A stretch of 15,135 bases of DNA. Origin: an uncultured Pseudomonadota bacterium (GTDB taxonomy: Bacteria > Pseudomonadota > Gammaproteobacteria > Burkholderiales > SG8-39). The position numbers were made by a program, and so were the translations under genes. The stretch lies in NCBI GenBank assembly GCA_903909415.1, contig CAIVVS010000046.1, positions 1 to 15,135 of the forward strand, in the 5' to 3' direction. Position 1 is the stretch's first letter. Every line of letters starts with the position of its first letter. Of this stretch, positions 7,535-13,825 are shown piece by piece. The notes beneath the pieces were generated by a model. It did no database searches, had not been told where the DNA came from, and saw only the letters and a list, made by a program, of their open reading frames with translations.

Positions 7535-9420
7535 CCGGGCCGTCCGCCGACGCGGAGCCGGAGCAGCCGGGCGGGGCAGGGCCCGAGGGCGAACCACGGC
7601 CCGAGCCACGCAGCCCGGCCGACTTCGACGCGGCGGCTTTCCTCGCCACGCTGCCTTCGCTGCCCGGCGTGTACCGCATGCTCGGCGGTTCGGCGGAGGT
7701 GCTCTACGTCGGCAAGGCGCGCGACCTCAAGAAGCGCGTGTCGTCCTATTTCCAGAAGAGCGGGCACGGGCCGCGCATCGCGATGATGGTGTCGCAGATC
7801 GCGCAGGTCGAGATCACCGTCACGCGCTCCGAGGGCGAGGCGCTGATCCTCGAGAACAACCTGATCAAGGCGCTGCGCCCGCGCTACAACATCCTGTTCC
7901 GGGACGACAAGTCCTATCCCTACCTGATGGTCAGCGGCGGCGAGTTTCCGCGACTGGGTTTCCATCGCGGCGCGATGGACCGAGAGCACCGTTATTTCGG
8001 GCCGTTCCCCCATGCGCATGCAGTGCGCGAGAGCATCCAGTTGCTGCAGCGCGTGTTCCGCATACGCACCTGCGAGGACTCGGTGTTCCGCAACCGCTCG
8101 CGGCCCTGCCTGCTGCACCAGATCCGGCGCTGTACCGGCCCCTGCGTGGGCCTGGTGGACGCACCGACCTATGCCGAGGACGTGCGCAACGCGTTGCTGT
8201 TCCTCGACGGGCGCAGCGACGAGGTGCTGGCATCGCTGGGTGCGCGCATGCAGCAGGCCGCGGAGGCACTGAAGTTCGAGCAGGCAGCCGTGTTCCGCGA
8301 CCAGATCCAGTCGCTGTCGCGCGTGGCGCAACGCCAGTACGCCGACACCGGGTCCGATCTCGACGCCGACATCATCGGCCTGGCGGAAGAAGGCGGCGTG
8401 ATCTGCCTGAACCTGGTGATGGTGCGCGGCGGTCGGCAGTTGGGAGACCGAAGCTTCTTTCCCGACAATGCGCGCGGCAGCGATCCTGCGGAGGTGCTGC
8501 AGGCCTTCATCGCGCAGCACTACGCGGAGAAGCCGGTGCCCGCGCTGCTGGTCGCCGAGACCGATGCGGCCGAGATCGGCGCCATGCTGGAGGACCTGTC
8601 CGGCCACAAGGTGCATGTGGCTTCGCGGCCCAACGGCGACCGTCGCGCCTGGCTGGAAATGGCGGGCAAGAACGCGCTTCAGGCCCTGCACCAGCGCCTG
8701 CTCGAGGCGGGCACGCAGGAGGCGAGGTTGGTCGCCTTGCGCGAGGCGCTGGGCCTGCCCGAGGCGACACGACGCATCGAGTGCTTCGACATCAGCCATA
8801 CCATGGGCGAGGCCACGGTCGCGTCCTGCGTCGTCCATGATCGCGGCGACATGCAGCGCAGCGAGTACCGGCGTTTCAACATCGCCGACATCACGCCGGG
8901 GGACGACTATGCCGCCATGCGCCAGGCGCTGATGCGGCGCTACGGCAAGGTGGCCGAGGGCGAGGGCGTGGCGCCCGACCTGATCCTGATCGACGGCGGG
9001 CAGGGGCAGCTGTCGGCGGCAGTCGAGGCACTCGAGGAAATCGGGCTGTCCGATGTCGCCATGGTGGGCGTGGCCAAGGGCCCTGAGCGCAAGGCCGGCA
9101 TGGAGGAGCTGTGGAGTCCGGGCAAGCCGGAGCCGGTGCACCTGGCCGCCGACCATCCCGGCCTGCACCTGATCCAGGTCATCCGCGACGAGGCGCACCG
9201 GTTCGCGATCACGGGCCACCGGGCGCGCCGCGCCAAGAAGCGCGTCACCTCATCGCTGGAGGAGATTGCCGGGATAGGCGCGCGCCGCCGGCAGATGCTG
9301 CTGGCGCGCTTCGGGGGGCTCAAGGGCGTGATGGGCGCAAGCGTCGAGGACCTGTCGCGGGTCGAGGGCATCAGCCGCAAGCTCGCCGAGAAGATTTACC
9401 AGGCGCTGCACGCGCCCTGA
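7531..9420 (+). CDS. uvrC: Excinuclease ABC subunit C
   Basis: UvrC makes both incisions around a lesion marked by UvrA-UvrB in nucleotide-excision repair. The 629-residue protein has all family domains in order. The GIY-YIG nuclease is at about 41-120 (GVYRM at 46, YVGKA at 59-63, Glu108 in LILENNLIK). A four-cysteine cluster follows (C181, C193, C201, C205; PCLLHQIRRCTGPCVG). The UVR motif lies at ~235-267 (AAEALKFEQAAVFRDQIQSL). The RNase-H-like nuclease has Asp420 (ECFDISHTMGE), Asp488 (LIDGGQGQL) and His556 (DEAHRFA). Tandem helix-hairpin-helix motifs start at GIGARRRQ (~581). The N-terminus has ~40 extra residues rich in Pro, Glu and Gly before the nuclease. ATG 7531 overlaps the glycosylase stop as ATGA. 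Length and residues look intact. Confidence 0.98.
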   Translation: MTGPSADAEPEQPGGAGPEGEPRPEPRSPADFDAAAFLATLPSLPGVYRMLGGSAEVLYVGKARDLKKRVSSYFQKSGHGPRIAMMVSQIAQVEITVTRSEGEALILENNLIKALRPRYNILFRDDKSYPYLMVSGGEFPRLGFHRGAMDREHRYFGPFPHAHAVRESIQLLQRVFRIRTCEDSVFRNRSRPCLLHQIRRCTGPCVGLVDAPTYAEDVRNALLFLDGRSDEVLASLGARMQQAAEALKFEQAAVFRDQIQSLSRVAQRQYADTGSDLDADIIGLAEEGGVICLNLVMVRGGRQLGDRSFFPDNARGSDPAEVLQAFIAQHYAEKPVPALLVAETDAAEIGAMLEDLSGHKVHVASRPNGDRRAWLEMAGKNALQALHQRLLEAGTQEARLVALREALGLPEATRRIECFDISHTMGEATVASCVVHDRGDMQRSEYRRFNIADITPGDDYAAMRQALMRRYGKVAEGEGVAPDLILIDGGQGQLSAAVEALEEIGLSDVAMVGVAKGPERKAGMEELWSPGKPEPVHLAADHPGLHLIQVIRDEAHRFAITGHRARRAKKRVTSSLEEIAGIGARRRQMLLARFGGLKGVMGASVEDLSRVEGISRKLAEKIYQALHAP

Positions 9421-9516
9421 GCGGCCGGTTGCCCGTGCGGCGTCCTGCGGCGCCGGAACCGGTGCAAAACCGGCGACTGGCGGCGCCCGCTGCGCCGAAT
9501 TCGGCGACAATACGGT
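9421..9516. other. uvrC-pgsA intergenic gap with small GC-rich inverted repeats
   Basis: These 96 bases contain CGCCGG (9451-9456) opposed by CCGGCG (9470-9475), and a nested CCGGT/ACCGG pair (9459-9463, 9469-9473). No T tract follows, so this is not a convincing terminator. GACAAT just upstream of the pgsA GTG is at most a weak -10-like element. Nothing else is evident. Confidence 0.3.
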
Positions 9517-10089
9517 GTGGTTACCTTCAACCTTCCCATATTCCTCACCTGGCTTCGCATCGTCGCGATCCCGCTGGTGGTGGGCGTCTTCTACCTGCCG
9601 GACGGGTGGCTCACGCCATGGGAACGCAACCTCGCGGCCACGGTGATGTTCACGGGCGCGGCAGTGACCGACTGGGCGGACGGCTGGCTCGCGCGGCGCT
9701 GGAACCAGACCTCGGCCTTCGGCGCCTTCCTCGATCCGGTTGCCGACAAGCTGATGGTGACGGCGGCACTGATCGTGCTGGTCGAGTTTGACCGGGTCAA
9801 CGCCTTCATCGCGGTGATCATCATCGGCCGCGAGATCGCCATTTCCGCGCTGCGCGAATGGATGGCCACGCTGGGCCAGTCCAAGAGCGTCGCGGTCAAC
9901 ATGCTGGGCAAGGTCAAGACGTTCGCGCAGATGTTCGCCATCCCGCTGCTGCTCTACCAGGACCGGATCGGCAATTTCGAGCCGTCGCAACTGGGGACCT
10001 GGCTGATCCTGCTGGCCGCCGGGCTGACCCTGGTGTCGATGGGGTACTACATCAAGCTGGCCATGCCGGCCAGCCAGGACACGCAATAA
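9517..10089 (+). CDS. pgsA: CDP-diacylglycerol--glycerol-3-phosphate 3-phosphatidyltransferase
   Basis: PgsA is an inner-membrane enzyme making phosphatidylglycerol phosphate, the first committed step to phosphatidylglycerol and cardiolipin. The 190-residue protein shows the complete CDP-alcohol phosphatidyltransferase signature D-x2-DG-x2-AR-x8-G-x3-D-x3-D: D52, D55, G56, A59, R60, G69, D73 and D77. Several hydrophobic helices are visible (about 7-27, 38-50, 83-105, 140-175). The start is GTG at 9517, giving the typical N-terminus with an N-P-I-x-L-T-W-x-R type motif (NLPIFLTWLRI). No good ribosome site is visible, so the start is slightly uncertain. The gene follows uvrC after a 96-base gap and precedes the tRNA cluster, the same order as in E. 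coli. Confidence 0.96.
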   Translation: MVTFNLPIFLTWLRIVAIPLVVGVFYLPDGWLTPWERNLAATVMFTGAAVTDWADGWLARRWNQTSAFGAFLDPVADKLMVTAALIVLVEFDRVNAFIAVIIIGREIAISALREWMATLGQSKSVAVNMLGKVKTFAQMFAIPLLLYQDRIGNFEPSQLGTWLILLAAGLTLVSMGYYIKLAMPASQDTQ

Positions 10090-10104
10090 AAGTGTCGAAG
10101 GGTC

Positions 10105-10133
10105 TGCCCAAAACGCCGGATTTTTGCTAGAAT
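10105..10133 (+). promoter_or_regulatory. Probable sigma-70 promoter of the tRNA cluster
   Basis: TAGAAT at 10128-10133 is a good -10 element and is preceded by TGC, giving an extended -10 (TGCTAGAAT). A weak -35-like hexamer TGCCCA sits 17 bases upstream at 10105-10110. Transcription would begin around 10139-10141, shortly before the tRNA-Gly 5' end at 10149. This 59-base gap after pgsA is noticeably AT-richer than its surroundings, as expected for a stable-RNA promoter. Confidence 0.65.
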
Positions 10134-10148
10134 TTCGTTCCTCCGAAT

Positions 10149-10224
10149 GCGGGAGTAGCTCAGTTGGTAGAGCGCAACCTTGCCAAGGTTGAGGTCGCGA
10201 GTTCGAGACTCGTCTCCCGCTCCA
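10149..10224 (+). tRNA. glyW: tRNA-Gly (anticodon GCC)
   Basis: A 76-base tRNA with encoded CCA. The acceptor stem GCGGGAG pairs with CTCCCGC (10214-10220), discriminator T10221, CCA 10222-10224. The D arm reads AGCTCAGTTGGTAGAGC. The anticodon stem CAACC/GGTTG encloses the loop TTGCCAA, with anticodon GCC at 10182-10184. The T arm contains GTTCGAGAC. It is the first of three tRNAs in the same order as E. coli glyW-cysT-leuZ; the symbol is given by that synteny. Confidence 0.97.
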
Positions 10225-10231
10225 GAACACC

Positions 10232-10260
10232 CAAGGGGAAGTCAATCTGACTTCCCCTTG
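10232..10260. repeat. Perfect 13-bp inverted repeat (hairpin) between tRNA-Gly and tRNA-Cys
   Basis: CAAGGGGAAGTCA (10232-10244) is followed by a 3-base gap (ATC) and its exact reverse complement TGACTTCCCCTTG (10248-10260). As RNA this is a very stable stem. No T-rich tract follows on either strand (GCCATCTCAG downstream on +), so it does not look like a classical intrinsic terminator. It may be an attenuator, a processing or stability element of the tRNA precursor, or a protein-binding site. Confidence 0.8.
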
Positions 10261-10297
10261 CCATCTCAGCCGCCGCAATGGCGGTTGGGGCACCCCC

Positions 10298-10371
10298 GGC
10301 GGGGTGGCAGAGTGGTTATGCAGCGGCCTGCAAAGCCGTGTACAGCGGTTCGATTCCGCTCCCTGCCTCCA
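10298..10371 (+). tRNA. cysT: tRNA-Cys (anticodon GCA)
   Basis: A 74-base tRNA with encoded CCA. The acceptor stem GGCGGGG pairs with CCCTGCC (10361-10367), including one G-U pair. Discriminator T10368 is the U73 identity base of tRNA-Cys, and CCA is at 10369-10371. The anticodon arm GCGGC-CTGCAAA-GCCGT carries GCA at 10330-10332. The T arm has GGTTCGATTCC. It closely parallels E. coli tRNA-Cys (TGGTTATGCAGCGG vs CGGTTATGTAGCGG). Confidence 0.96.
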
Positions 10372-10435
10372 GACGTTCGAGGTCCCTGCCTGCGGCGGGG
10401 CCTGACATCCCCCTGCTGTAAGCTCCACCGACCCA

Positions 10436-10520
10436 GCCCGGGTGGCGAAACCGGTAGACGCAAGGGACTTAAAATCCCTCGCCGCAAGGCATGCGGGTTC
10501 GAACCCCGCCCCGGGTACCA
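10436..10520 (+). tRNA. leuZ: tRNA-Leu (anticodon UAA)
   Basis: An 85-base class II tRNA with a long variable arm (TCGCCGCAAGGCAT) and encoded CCA. The acceptor stem GCCCGGG pairs with CCCGGGT (10510-10516); discriminator A10517, CCA 10518-10520. The D arm contains GGCGAAACCGGTAGACGC, typical of tRNA-Leu. The anticodon loop CTTAAAA gives TAA at 10470-10472. The 3' end lies only 4 bases from the stop of the convergent gene. No terminator is visible after it. Confidence 0.97.
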
Positions 10521-10524
10521 CCGA

Positions 10525-11907
10525 TCAGAGCGGTTCCAGCGCCACGCGGCCCGCGTCGAGCGCGGCCCTGAGCAGGCGGTAGGCATCCACGTCGAATCGC
10601 GGTTCGGTCGCGCCGGCGGCCAGCTCACGAGCCTCCGCGGCGCCATGGGCCGTGCCCAGGTAGCACCAGCGGTCGAAGAGGTGCCAGTCCGTGCCGCCGC
10701 CAGGCTCCGCCGTTTCCACCACGGCCCGGGGGCCATCCGCCGGCCAGGCCGGCAGGCGCCAGCGTGACAAGGCCTCGGCCAGGCGCGCGGCATGGGCTTC
10801 CGGCGCCTCCTCTCCCACGCAGGCCCCGGCGCACTTGTGCAACTGGCGGGCGAAACAGGGGCCGGGCGGCTTGGCCCGCTCCAGTCCCAGCAGCTTCCAG
10901 CACAGACCCGCGTCGCCGCTGACCGAGGCCAGGGTTTCGCGCGCCGACTTGCGCGAGCCGAAAATCCCGTAGTACGAATCGAAACGCGCCATGTCCAGTT
11001 CGGCTGCCTTGCGGATGCGCGGCTTGCCCGCGTCCAGTTCGATCACGCATAGCTGCGTGCGCAGCCGCAGCTTCACGTTGTGCGCCGGCATCAACGCCTT
11101 CACCATGCGCGACTCCAGCAGCAGCGCGCCCAGTTCGCCCGCGGTCTCTATGCAGTCGATCGCCGACAGTTCGCGCGACAGGCGCAGGTCGCGCTCCGAC
11201 AGCCAGTCGGACGAGAAATGCGAACCGACCCGTTCCCTCAGGTTGACGCTCTTGCCGACGTAGAGCGGATGTCCTGCGGCATCGCGGAACACGTACACGC
11301 CGGGGCCGGTGGGCAGCCGGGTCAGCGCGTCTGCGGGCAGGTTCGCCGGCAGGCTGGGGCGGCGCAGCAGGGCGAGCATGGCGCGACGGGTCGCGTCCTC
11401 GCCATGGCGCGCCTCGAACGCCATCACCAGCGATACCAGCAGCCGGGTGTCGCCCATCGCGCGATGGCGGTCCTCGCCCTGGAGGTGGTAGCGCTCGATC
11501 AGCGCGTCCAGGCCGTGCCCGCGCAGGTCGGGGTCGAGCGCGCGTGACAGGCGCACCGTGCACAGGGTGGGCAGGAACAGGGACATGTCCAGGCGCCCGA
11601 ACTCGGCCTTGAGGAAGCCGTGGTCGAAGCGCGCGTTGTGCGCGACCAGGATGGCATCGCCCAGGCGCGCGGCGAGCTTGTCGGCCAGCGCGGCGAAGGA
11701 GGGCGCATCGGCCACCATCCGGTTGGTGATGCCGGTCATCGCGCTGATGTCGGGCGGAATCGGCACCCCGGGATTCACCAGCGACTGCCATTCGTCCACC
11801 ACCTGGCCGCGTTCCATCACCACCAGCGCGACTTCGGTCACGCGGTCGCGCAGCGGCGAACCGCCGGTGGTTTCGAGGTCCAGGAAGACCAGTCGCTCGT
11901 CGAGCAT
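10525..11907 (-). CDS. DnaQ-type 3'-5' exonuclease fused to UvrC/Cho-like GIY-YIG nuclease
   Basis: A 460-residue two-nuclease protein. Residues ~5-165 form a DEDDh exonuclease like the epsilon subunit of DNA polymerase III: D10 and E12 (FLDLETTGG), D95 (HNARFDHGFL), H148 and D153 (HRAMGD). Residues ~198-280 form a GIY-YIG nuclease like the N-terminus of UvrC and Cho: GVYVF, YVGKS (216-220), R224/R226, E265 in LLLESRMVKAL, N277. A UvrC-like cysteine cluster follows (C336, C351, C359, C363; CFARQLHKCAGACVG). The UvrC C-terminal nuclease, UVR motif and HhH motifs are absent. Similar DnaQ-Cho fusions are known, for example in mycobacteria; the likely role is DNA repair or end processing. The start at 11907 puts the exonuclease motif near the N-terminus; the ribosome site is weak. 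It is convergent with tRNA-Leu and divergent from the GntR gene. Confidence 0.9.
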   Translation of the reverse strand: MLDERLVFLDLETTGGSPLRDRVTEVALVVMERGQVVDEWQSLVNPGVPIPPDISAMTGITNRMVADAPSFAALADKLAARLGDAILVAHNARFDHGFLKAEFGRLDMSLFLPTLCTVRLSRALDPDLRGHGLDALIERYHLQGEDRHRAMGDTRLLVSLVMAFEARHGEDATRRAMLALLRRPSLPANLPADALTRLPTGPGVYVFRDAAGHPLYVGKSVNLRERVGSHFSSDWLSERDLRLSRELSAIDCIETAGELGALLLESRMVKALMPAHNVKLRLRTQLCVIELDAGKPRIRKAAELDMARFDSYYGIFGSRKSARETLASVSGDAGLCWKLLGLERAKPPGPCFARQLHKCAGACVGEEAPEAHAARLAEALSRWRLPAWPADGPRAVVETAEPGGGTDWHLFDRWCYLGTAHGAAEARELAAGATEPRFDVDAYRLLRAALDAGRVALEPL

Positions 11908-12016
11908 GGGATTACGTTGCCTGTGGTGCGTGTGCAATGCTACCTTGCCCGTGTTTCCCCGGGCCCGGCGATAGGCGCCCGGACCGGCCCGCAAACAGGG
12001 ATAAGGACCACCTGCC
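11908..12016. promoter_or_regulatory. Divergent intergenic region between the nuclease fusion and GntR genes
   Basis: These 109 bases must hold the promoters for both divergent genes, but no strong -35/-10 pair is visible. TTGCCC (11945-11950) with GATAGG (11970-11975) is a weak candidate for the GntR gene with a long spacer. CCGGGC (11959-11964) and GCCCGG (11977-11982) form a 6-bp inverted repeat. AAGGA at 12003-12007 is the likely ribosome site of the GntR gene. Confidence 0.4.
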
Positions 12017-12781
12017 TTGACCACGCTGTCCCAACGCATTTCCAGCCGCCTCGCGGCGGACATCATCAACGGCGCCCTGGGTCCCGGCGCCAAGCTGGAC
12101 GAGATCAGCCTGGCGGCCCGGTTCAAGGTGTCGCGCAGCCCGATACGCGACGCCCTGCGCCACCTGGCCGCGACGCGCCTGGTGGAGTTCCAGCCGCGCC
12201 GGGGCTTCTCCGTGTCGGCCATCGACATCGCCGGCCTGCTCGACCTGTTCGAGGCCGCCAGCGAGGTGGAGGGGTTGCTCGCGCGCCTGTGCGCCAACCG
12301 CGCGGGCCTGGCCGAGCGCAAGCAGATCGAACTGCTGCACAGGGAGGCGCGCCGCATGGCGCTGGATGGCGATTTCGAGTCCTATGCCCGCCTGAACGAG
12401 GGCTTCCACATGGCGATCTACGCGGCGGCGCGCAACCGCACGCTGGAGGAAGTGGCGACCAGCCTGCGCCAGCGCCTGGCGCCGTTCCGGTCACAGGTTT
12501 TCTTCCACGTCGAGAACCGGGCGCGCGCATCGGTGGAGGAGCACGAGTCGCTGGCGCGCGCCATCGTCCGTGGCAACGCGGATGCGGCCTGCGAGGCAAT
12601 GCGCCACCACGCGGCCAGCTCGGCCAGCAACGTCATCGACTACTTCGCCGATGCCGGTGCGACGGCACGGCTCGCGGCGCCCCCAAAGGGTGCCCGTGTC
12701 GCCGCGGCCGGGCGCAAGGCCGCCACCGGACGGGCTTCGTCGGCAAAGCCGGCGGCGAAGCGTGTGTATACAAAAAAATGA
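12017..12781 (+). CDS. GntR-family regulator with FCD ligand domain
   Basis: A 254-residue transcription factor. Residues ~5-70 are a winged helix-turn-helix of GntR type (ARFKVSRSPIRDALRHLAATRLVEFQPRRGFSV). Residues ~75-215 form an all-helical FCD domain, which binds small organic acids, often with a metal. Candidate ligands are N127, H131, H176 and H198, with Asn replacing the common Asp. Residues ~222-254 are an Ala/Lys/Arg-rich tail, probably disordered and DNA-interacting. The start is TTG at 12017, nine bases after AAGGA (12003-12007), and no better ATG is available before the conserved DNA-binding domain. It most likely controls the downstream FAH-SBP-VOC genes: a TGTATACA palindrome overlaps its last codons just before the next promoter. 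Effector unknown. Confidence 0.92.
   Translation: MTTLSQRISSRLAADIINGALGPGAKLDEISLAARFKVSRSPIRDALRHLAATRLVEFQPRRGFSVSAIDIAGLLDLFEAASEVEGLLARLCANRAGLAERKQIELLHREARRMALDGDFESYARLNEGFHMAIYAAARNRTLEEVATSLRQRLAPFRSQVFFHVENRARASVEEHESLARAIVRGNADAACEAMRHHAASSASNVIDYFADAGATARLAAPPKGARVAAAGRKAATGRASSAKPAAKRVYTKK
12765..12772. promoter_or_regulatory. Candidate GntR/FCD operator palindrome TGTATACA
   Basis: TGTATACA is a perfect 8-bp palindrome lying in the last codons of the GntR gene, 11 bases upstream of the putative -35 element of the FAH gene. GTATAC-centred palindromes are typical operator cores for FCD regulators. A wider imperfect repeat (GTGTG at 12762-12766 against CACAC at 12787-12791) flanks the -35. 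Assignment is by position and resemblance only. Confidence 0.5.
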
Positions 12782-12783
12782 TA

Positions 12784-12811
12784 TTGCACACAGCCAAGGG
12801 GTTCGTATAAA
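12784..12811 (+). promoter_or_regulatory. Probable sigma-70 promoter for the catabolic genes
   Basis: TTGCAC (12784-12789) and TATAAA (12806-12811) are separated by 16 bases, placing transcription start near 12818, about 15 bases before the ATG at 12833. The segment 12767-12811 is distinctly AT-rich in an otherwise GC-rich region. Its -35 sits beside the candidate GntR operator, which suits repression. Confidence 0.6.
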
Positions 12812-12832
12812 GTCGGCACGGATTCCCAACTG

Positions 12833-13786
12833 ATGGATTGGAACGACATGACCTGGTTTGCACTCGCGACATACGAGAAGGGCAAGGCCCTGCTGCCCGC
12901 CATCGCGCTGGGCGATTCCCTGTACGACCTCCACGCGGCCGCCAAGGGCGCGCGCGTGACCGGCCTGTCCAAGCTGCTGGATGCGGGCGTAGAAGGCATG
13001 GTCGCCGACTGGAAGCTCGCGGCCCCGATCCTGCGCAAGGCCGGCCCGGCGATCGCCAAGCTGGTCGAGGCCGGCAGGCTGAAGCCGGTCGGCAAGCTGG
13101 ACAAGGCGGCAGTCGCGCCCTACCGTCCGGCGCGCATCTACTGCGCCGCGTCCAACTTCATCGAGCACGCCAACGAGATGACCACGGTGCTGGCCGCCAA
13201 GAGCGACAGCAAGCCCTACATGTTCCTGAAGCTCGCCAATGCCGTCATCGGCCCGCGAGAGACCGTGCGCAAGCCCCCCGAGACCAAGATGCTCGACTGG
13301 GAAGTGGAACTGGCGGCGGTGATCGGCAAGCGCGCGCGGCGCGTGTCCGTGGCCAAGGCGCTGGACTACGTCGCCGGCTATTCGGTGGTCAACGACGTCT
13401 CGGCGCGCGACCTGAACAAGCGTTCCGACTACCCGTTCACGTTCGACTGGTTCCAGGGCAAGGCGCACGACACCTTCGCGCCCTTCGGCCCCTGCATCGT
13501 CCCCGCCTGGCTGGTGGGCGACCCGCAGAAGCTGCGCATGACCCTGACGGTCAACGGCACGATCCAGCAGAACGACTCGACGGCCAACATGATCTGGACG
13601 GTGCGCGAGCAGATCGCCTACCTGTCCACCATCGTGACCCTGGAGCCCGGTGACGTGATCGCGACCGGCACCCCCGCCGGCGTGGGCATGGCCAAGGGCC
13701 TGTTCCTCAAGCACGGCGACGTCATGGAAGCGGCGGTCGAGAAGGTCGGCGTGCTGCGCAACCCGGTGGCGAACGAAAAAATCTGA
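12833..13786 (+). CDS. Fumarylacetoacetate hydrolase (FAH) family protein
   Basis: A 317-residue enzyme of the FAH superfamily, which hydrolyses, hydrates, isomerises or decarboxylates 2-oxo acids and acylpyruvates, often after aromatic-ring cleavage. Metal-binding acids are E157 and E159 (DWEVELA) and D188 (VVNDVSARD). Further family motifs are FLKLANAVIGPRETV, FQGKAHDTFAPFGPCIV, NGTIQQNDSTANMIW and PGDVIATGTPAGVGM. Residues 1-95 form an N-terminal cap domain common in longer members. ATG 12833 gives the full frame; ATG 12848, preceded by GGA a few bases upstream, is an alternative and may be the real start because the promoter is so close. The family does not reveal the substrate. The gene lies between its likely regulator and a binding protein. 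Confidence 0.93.
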   Translation: MDWNDMTWFALATYEKGKALLPAIALGDSLYDLHAAAKGARVTGLSKLLDAGVEGMVADWKLAAPILRKAGPAIAKLVEAGRLKPVGKLDKAAVAPYRPARIYCAASNFIEHANEMTTVLAAKSDSKPYMFLKLANAVIGPRETVRKPPETKMLDWEVELAAVIGKRARRVSVAKALDYVAGYSVVNDVSARDLNKRSDYPFTFDWFQGKAHDTFAPFGPCIVPAWLVGDPQKLRMTLTVNGTIQQNDSTANMIWTVREQIAYLSTIVTLEPGDVIATGTPAGVGMAKGLFLKHGDVMEAAVEKVGVLRNPVANEKI

Positions 13787-13813
13787 CACGCAGTCTGGCA
13801 GCGCACCCCTGAC

Positions 13814-13819
13814 AAGGAG
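13814..13819 (+). promoter_or_regulatory. Ribosome binding site AAGGAG deciding the binding-protein start
   Basis: AAGGAG ends directly at the ATG at 13820, leaving no spacer for that codon. The second in-frame ATG at 13826 is 6 bases away, the usual distance, and gives a cleaner signal peptide beginning MKLAIRS. I therefore place the start at 13826. Confidence 0.75.
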
Positions 13820-13825
13820 ATGGCC

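Noticed and set aside
7450..9219. Long open frame on the minus strand opposite uvrC
   Set aside because: It mirrors uvrC in a GC-rich genome, has a His/Ala/Gln/Arg/Gly-rich composition without motifs, and no start context. The plus-strand UvrC is complete with all domains.
10372..10435. Terminator or small RNA between tRNA-Cys and tRNA-Leu
   Set aside because: Only short GC-rich partial complementarity (GCCTGCGGC, GGGGCC) is visible, with no clear stem or T tract.
10436..10520. tRNA-Leu 3' end as an integration site for a mobile element carrying the catabolic module
   Set aside because: No integrase, no direct repeat of the tRNA 3' end seen downstream, and no shift in base composition. The neighbouring nuclease gene is ordinary for the chromosome.
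13820..13822. ATG at 13820 as start of the binding protein
   Set aside because: AAGGAG abuts this codon with no spacer. ATG 13826 has normal spacing and a normal signal peptide.
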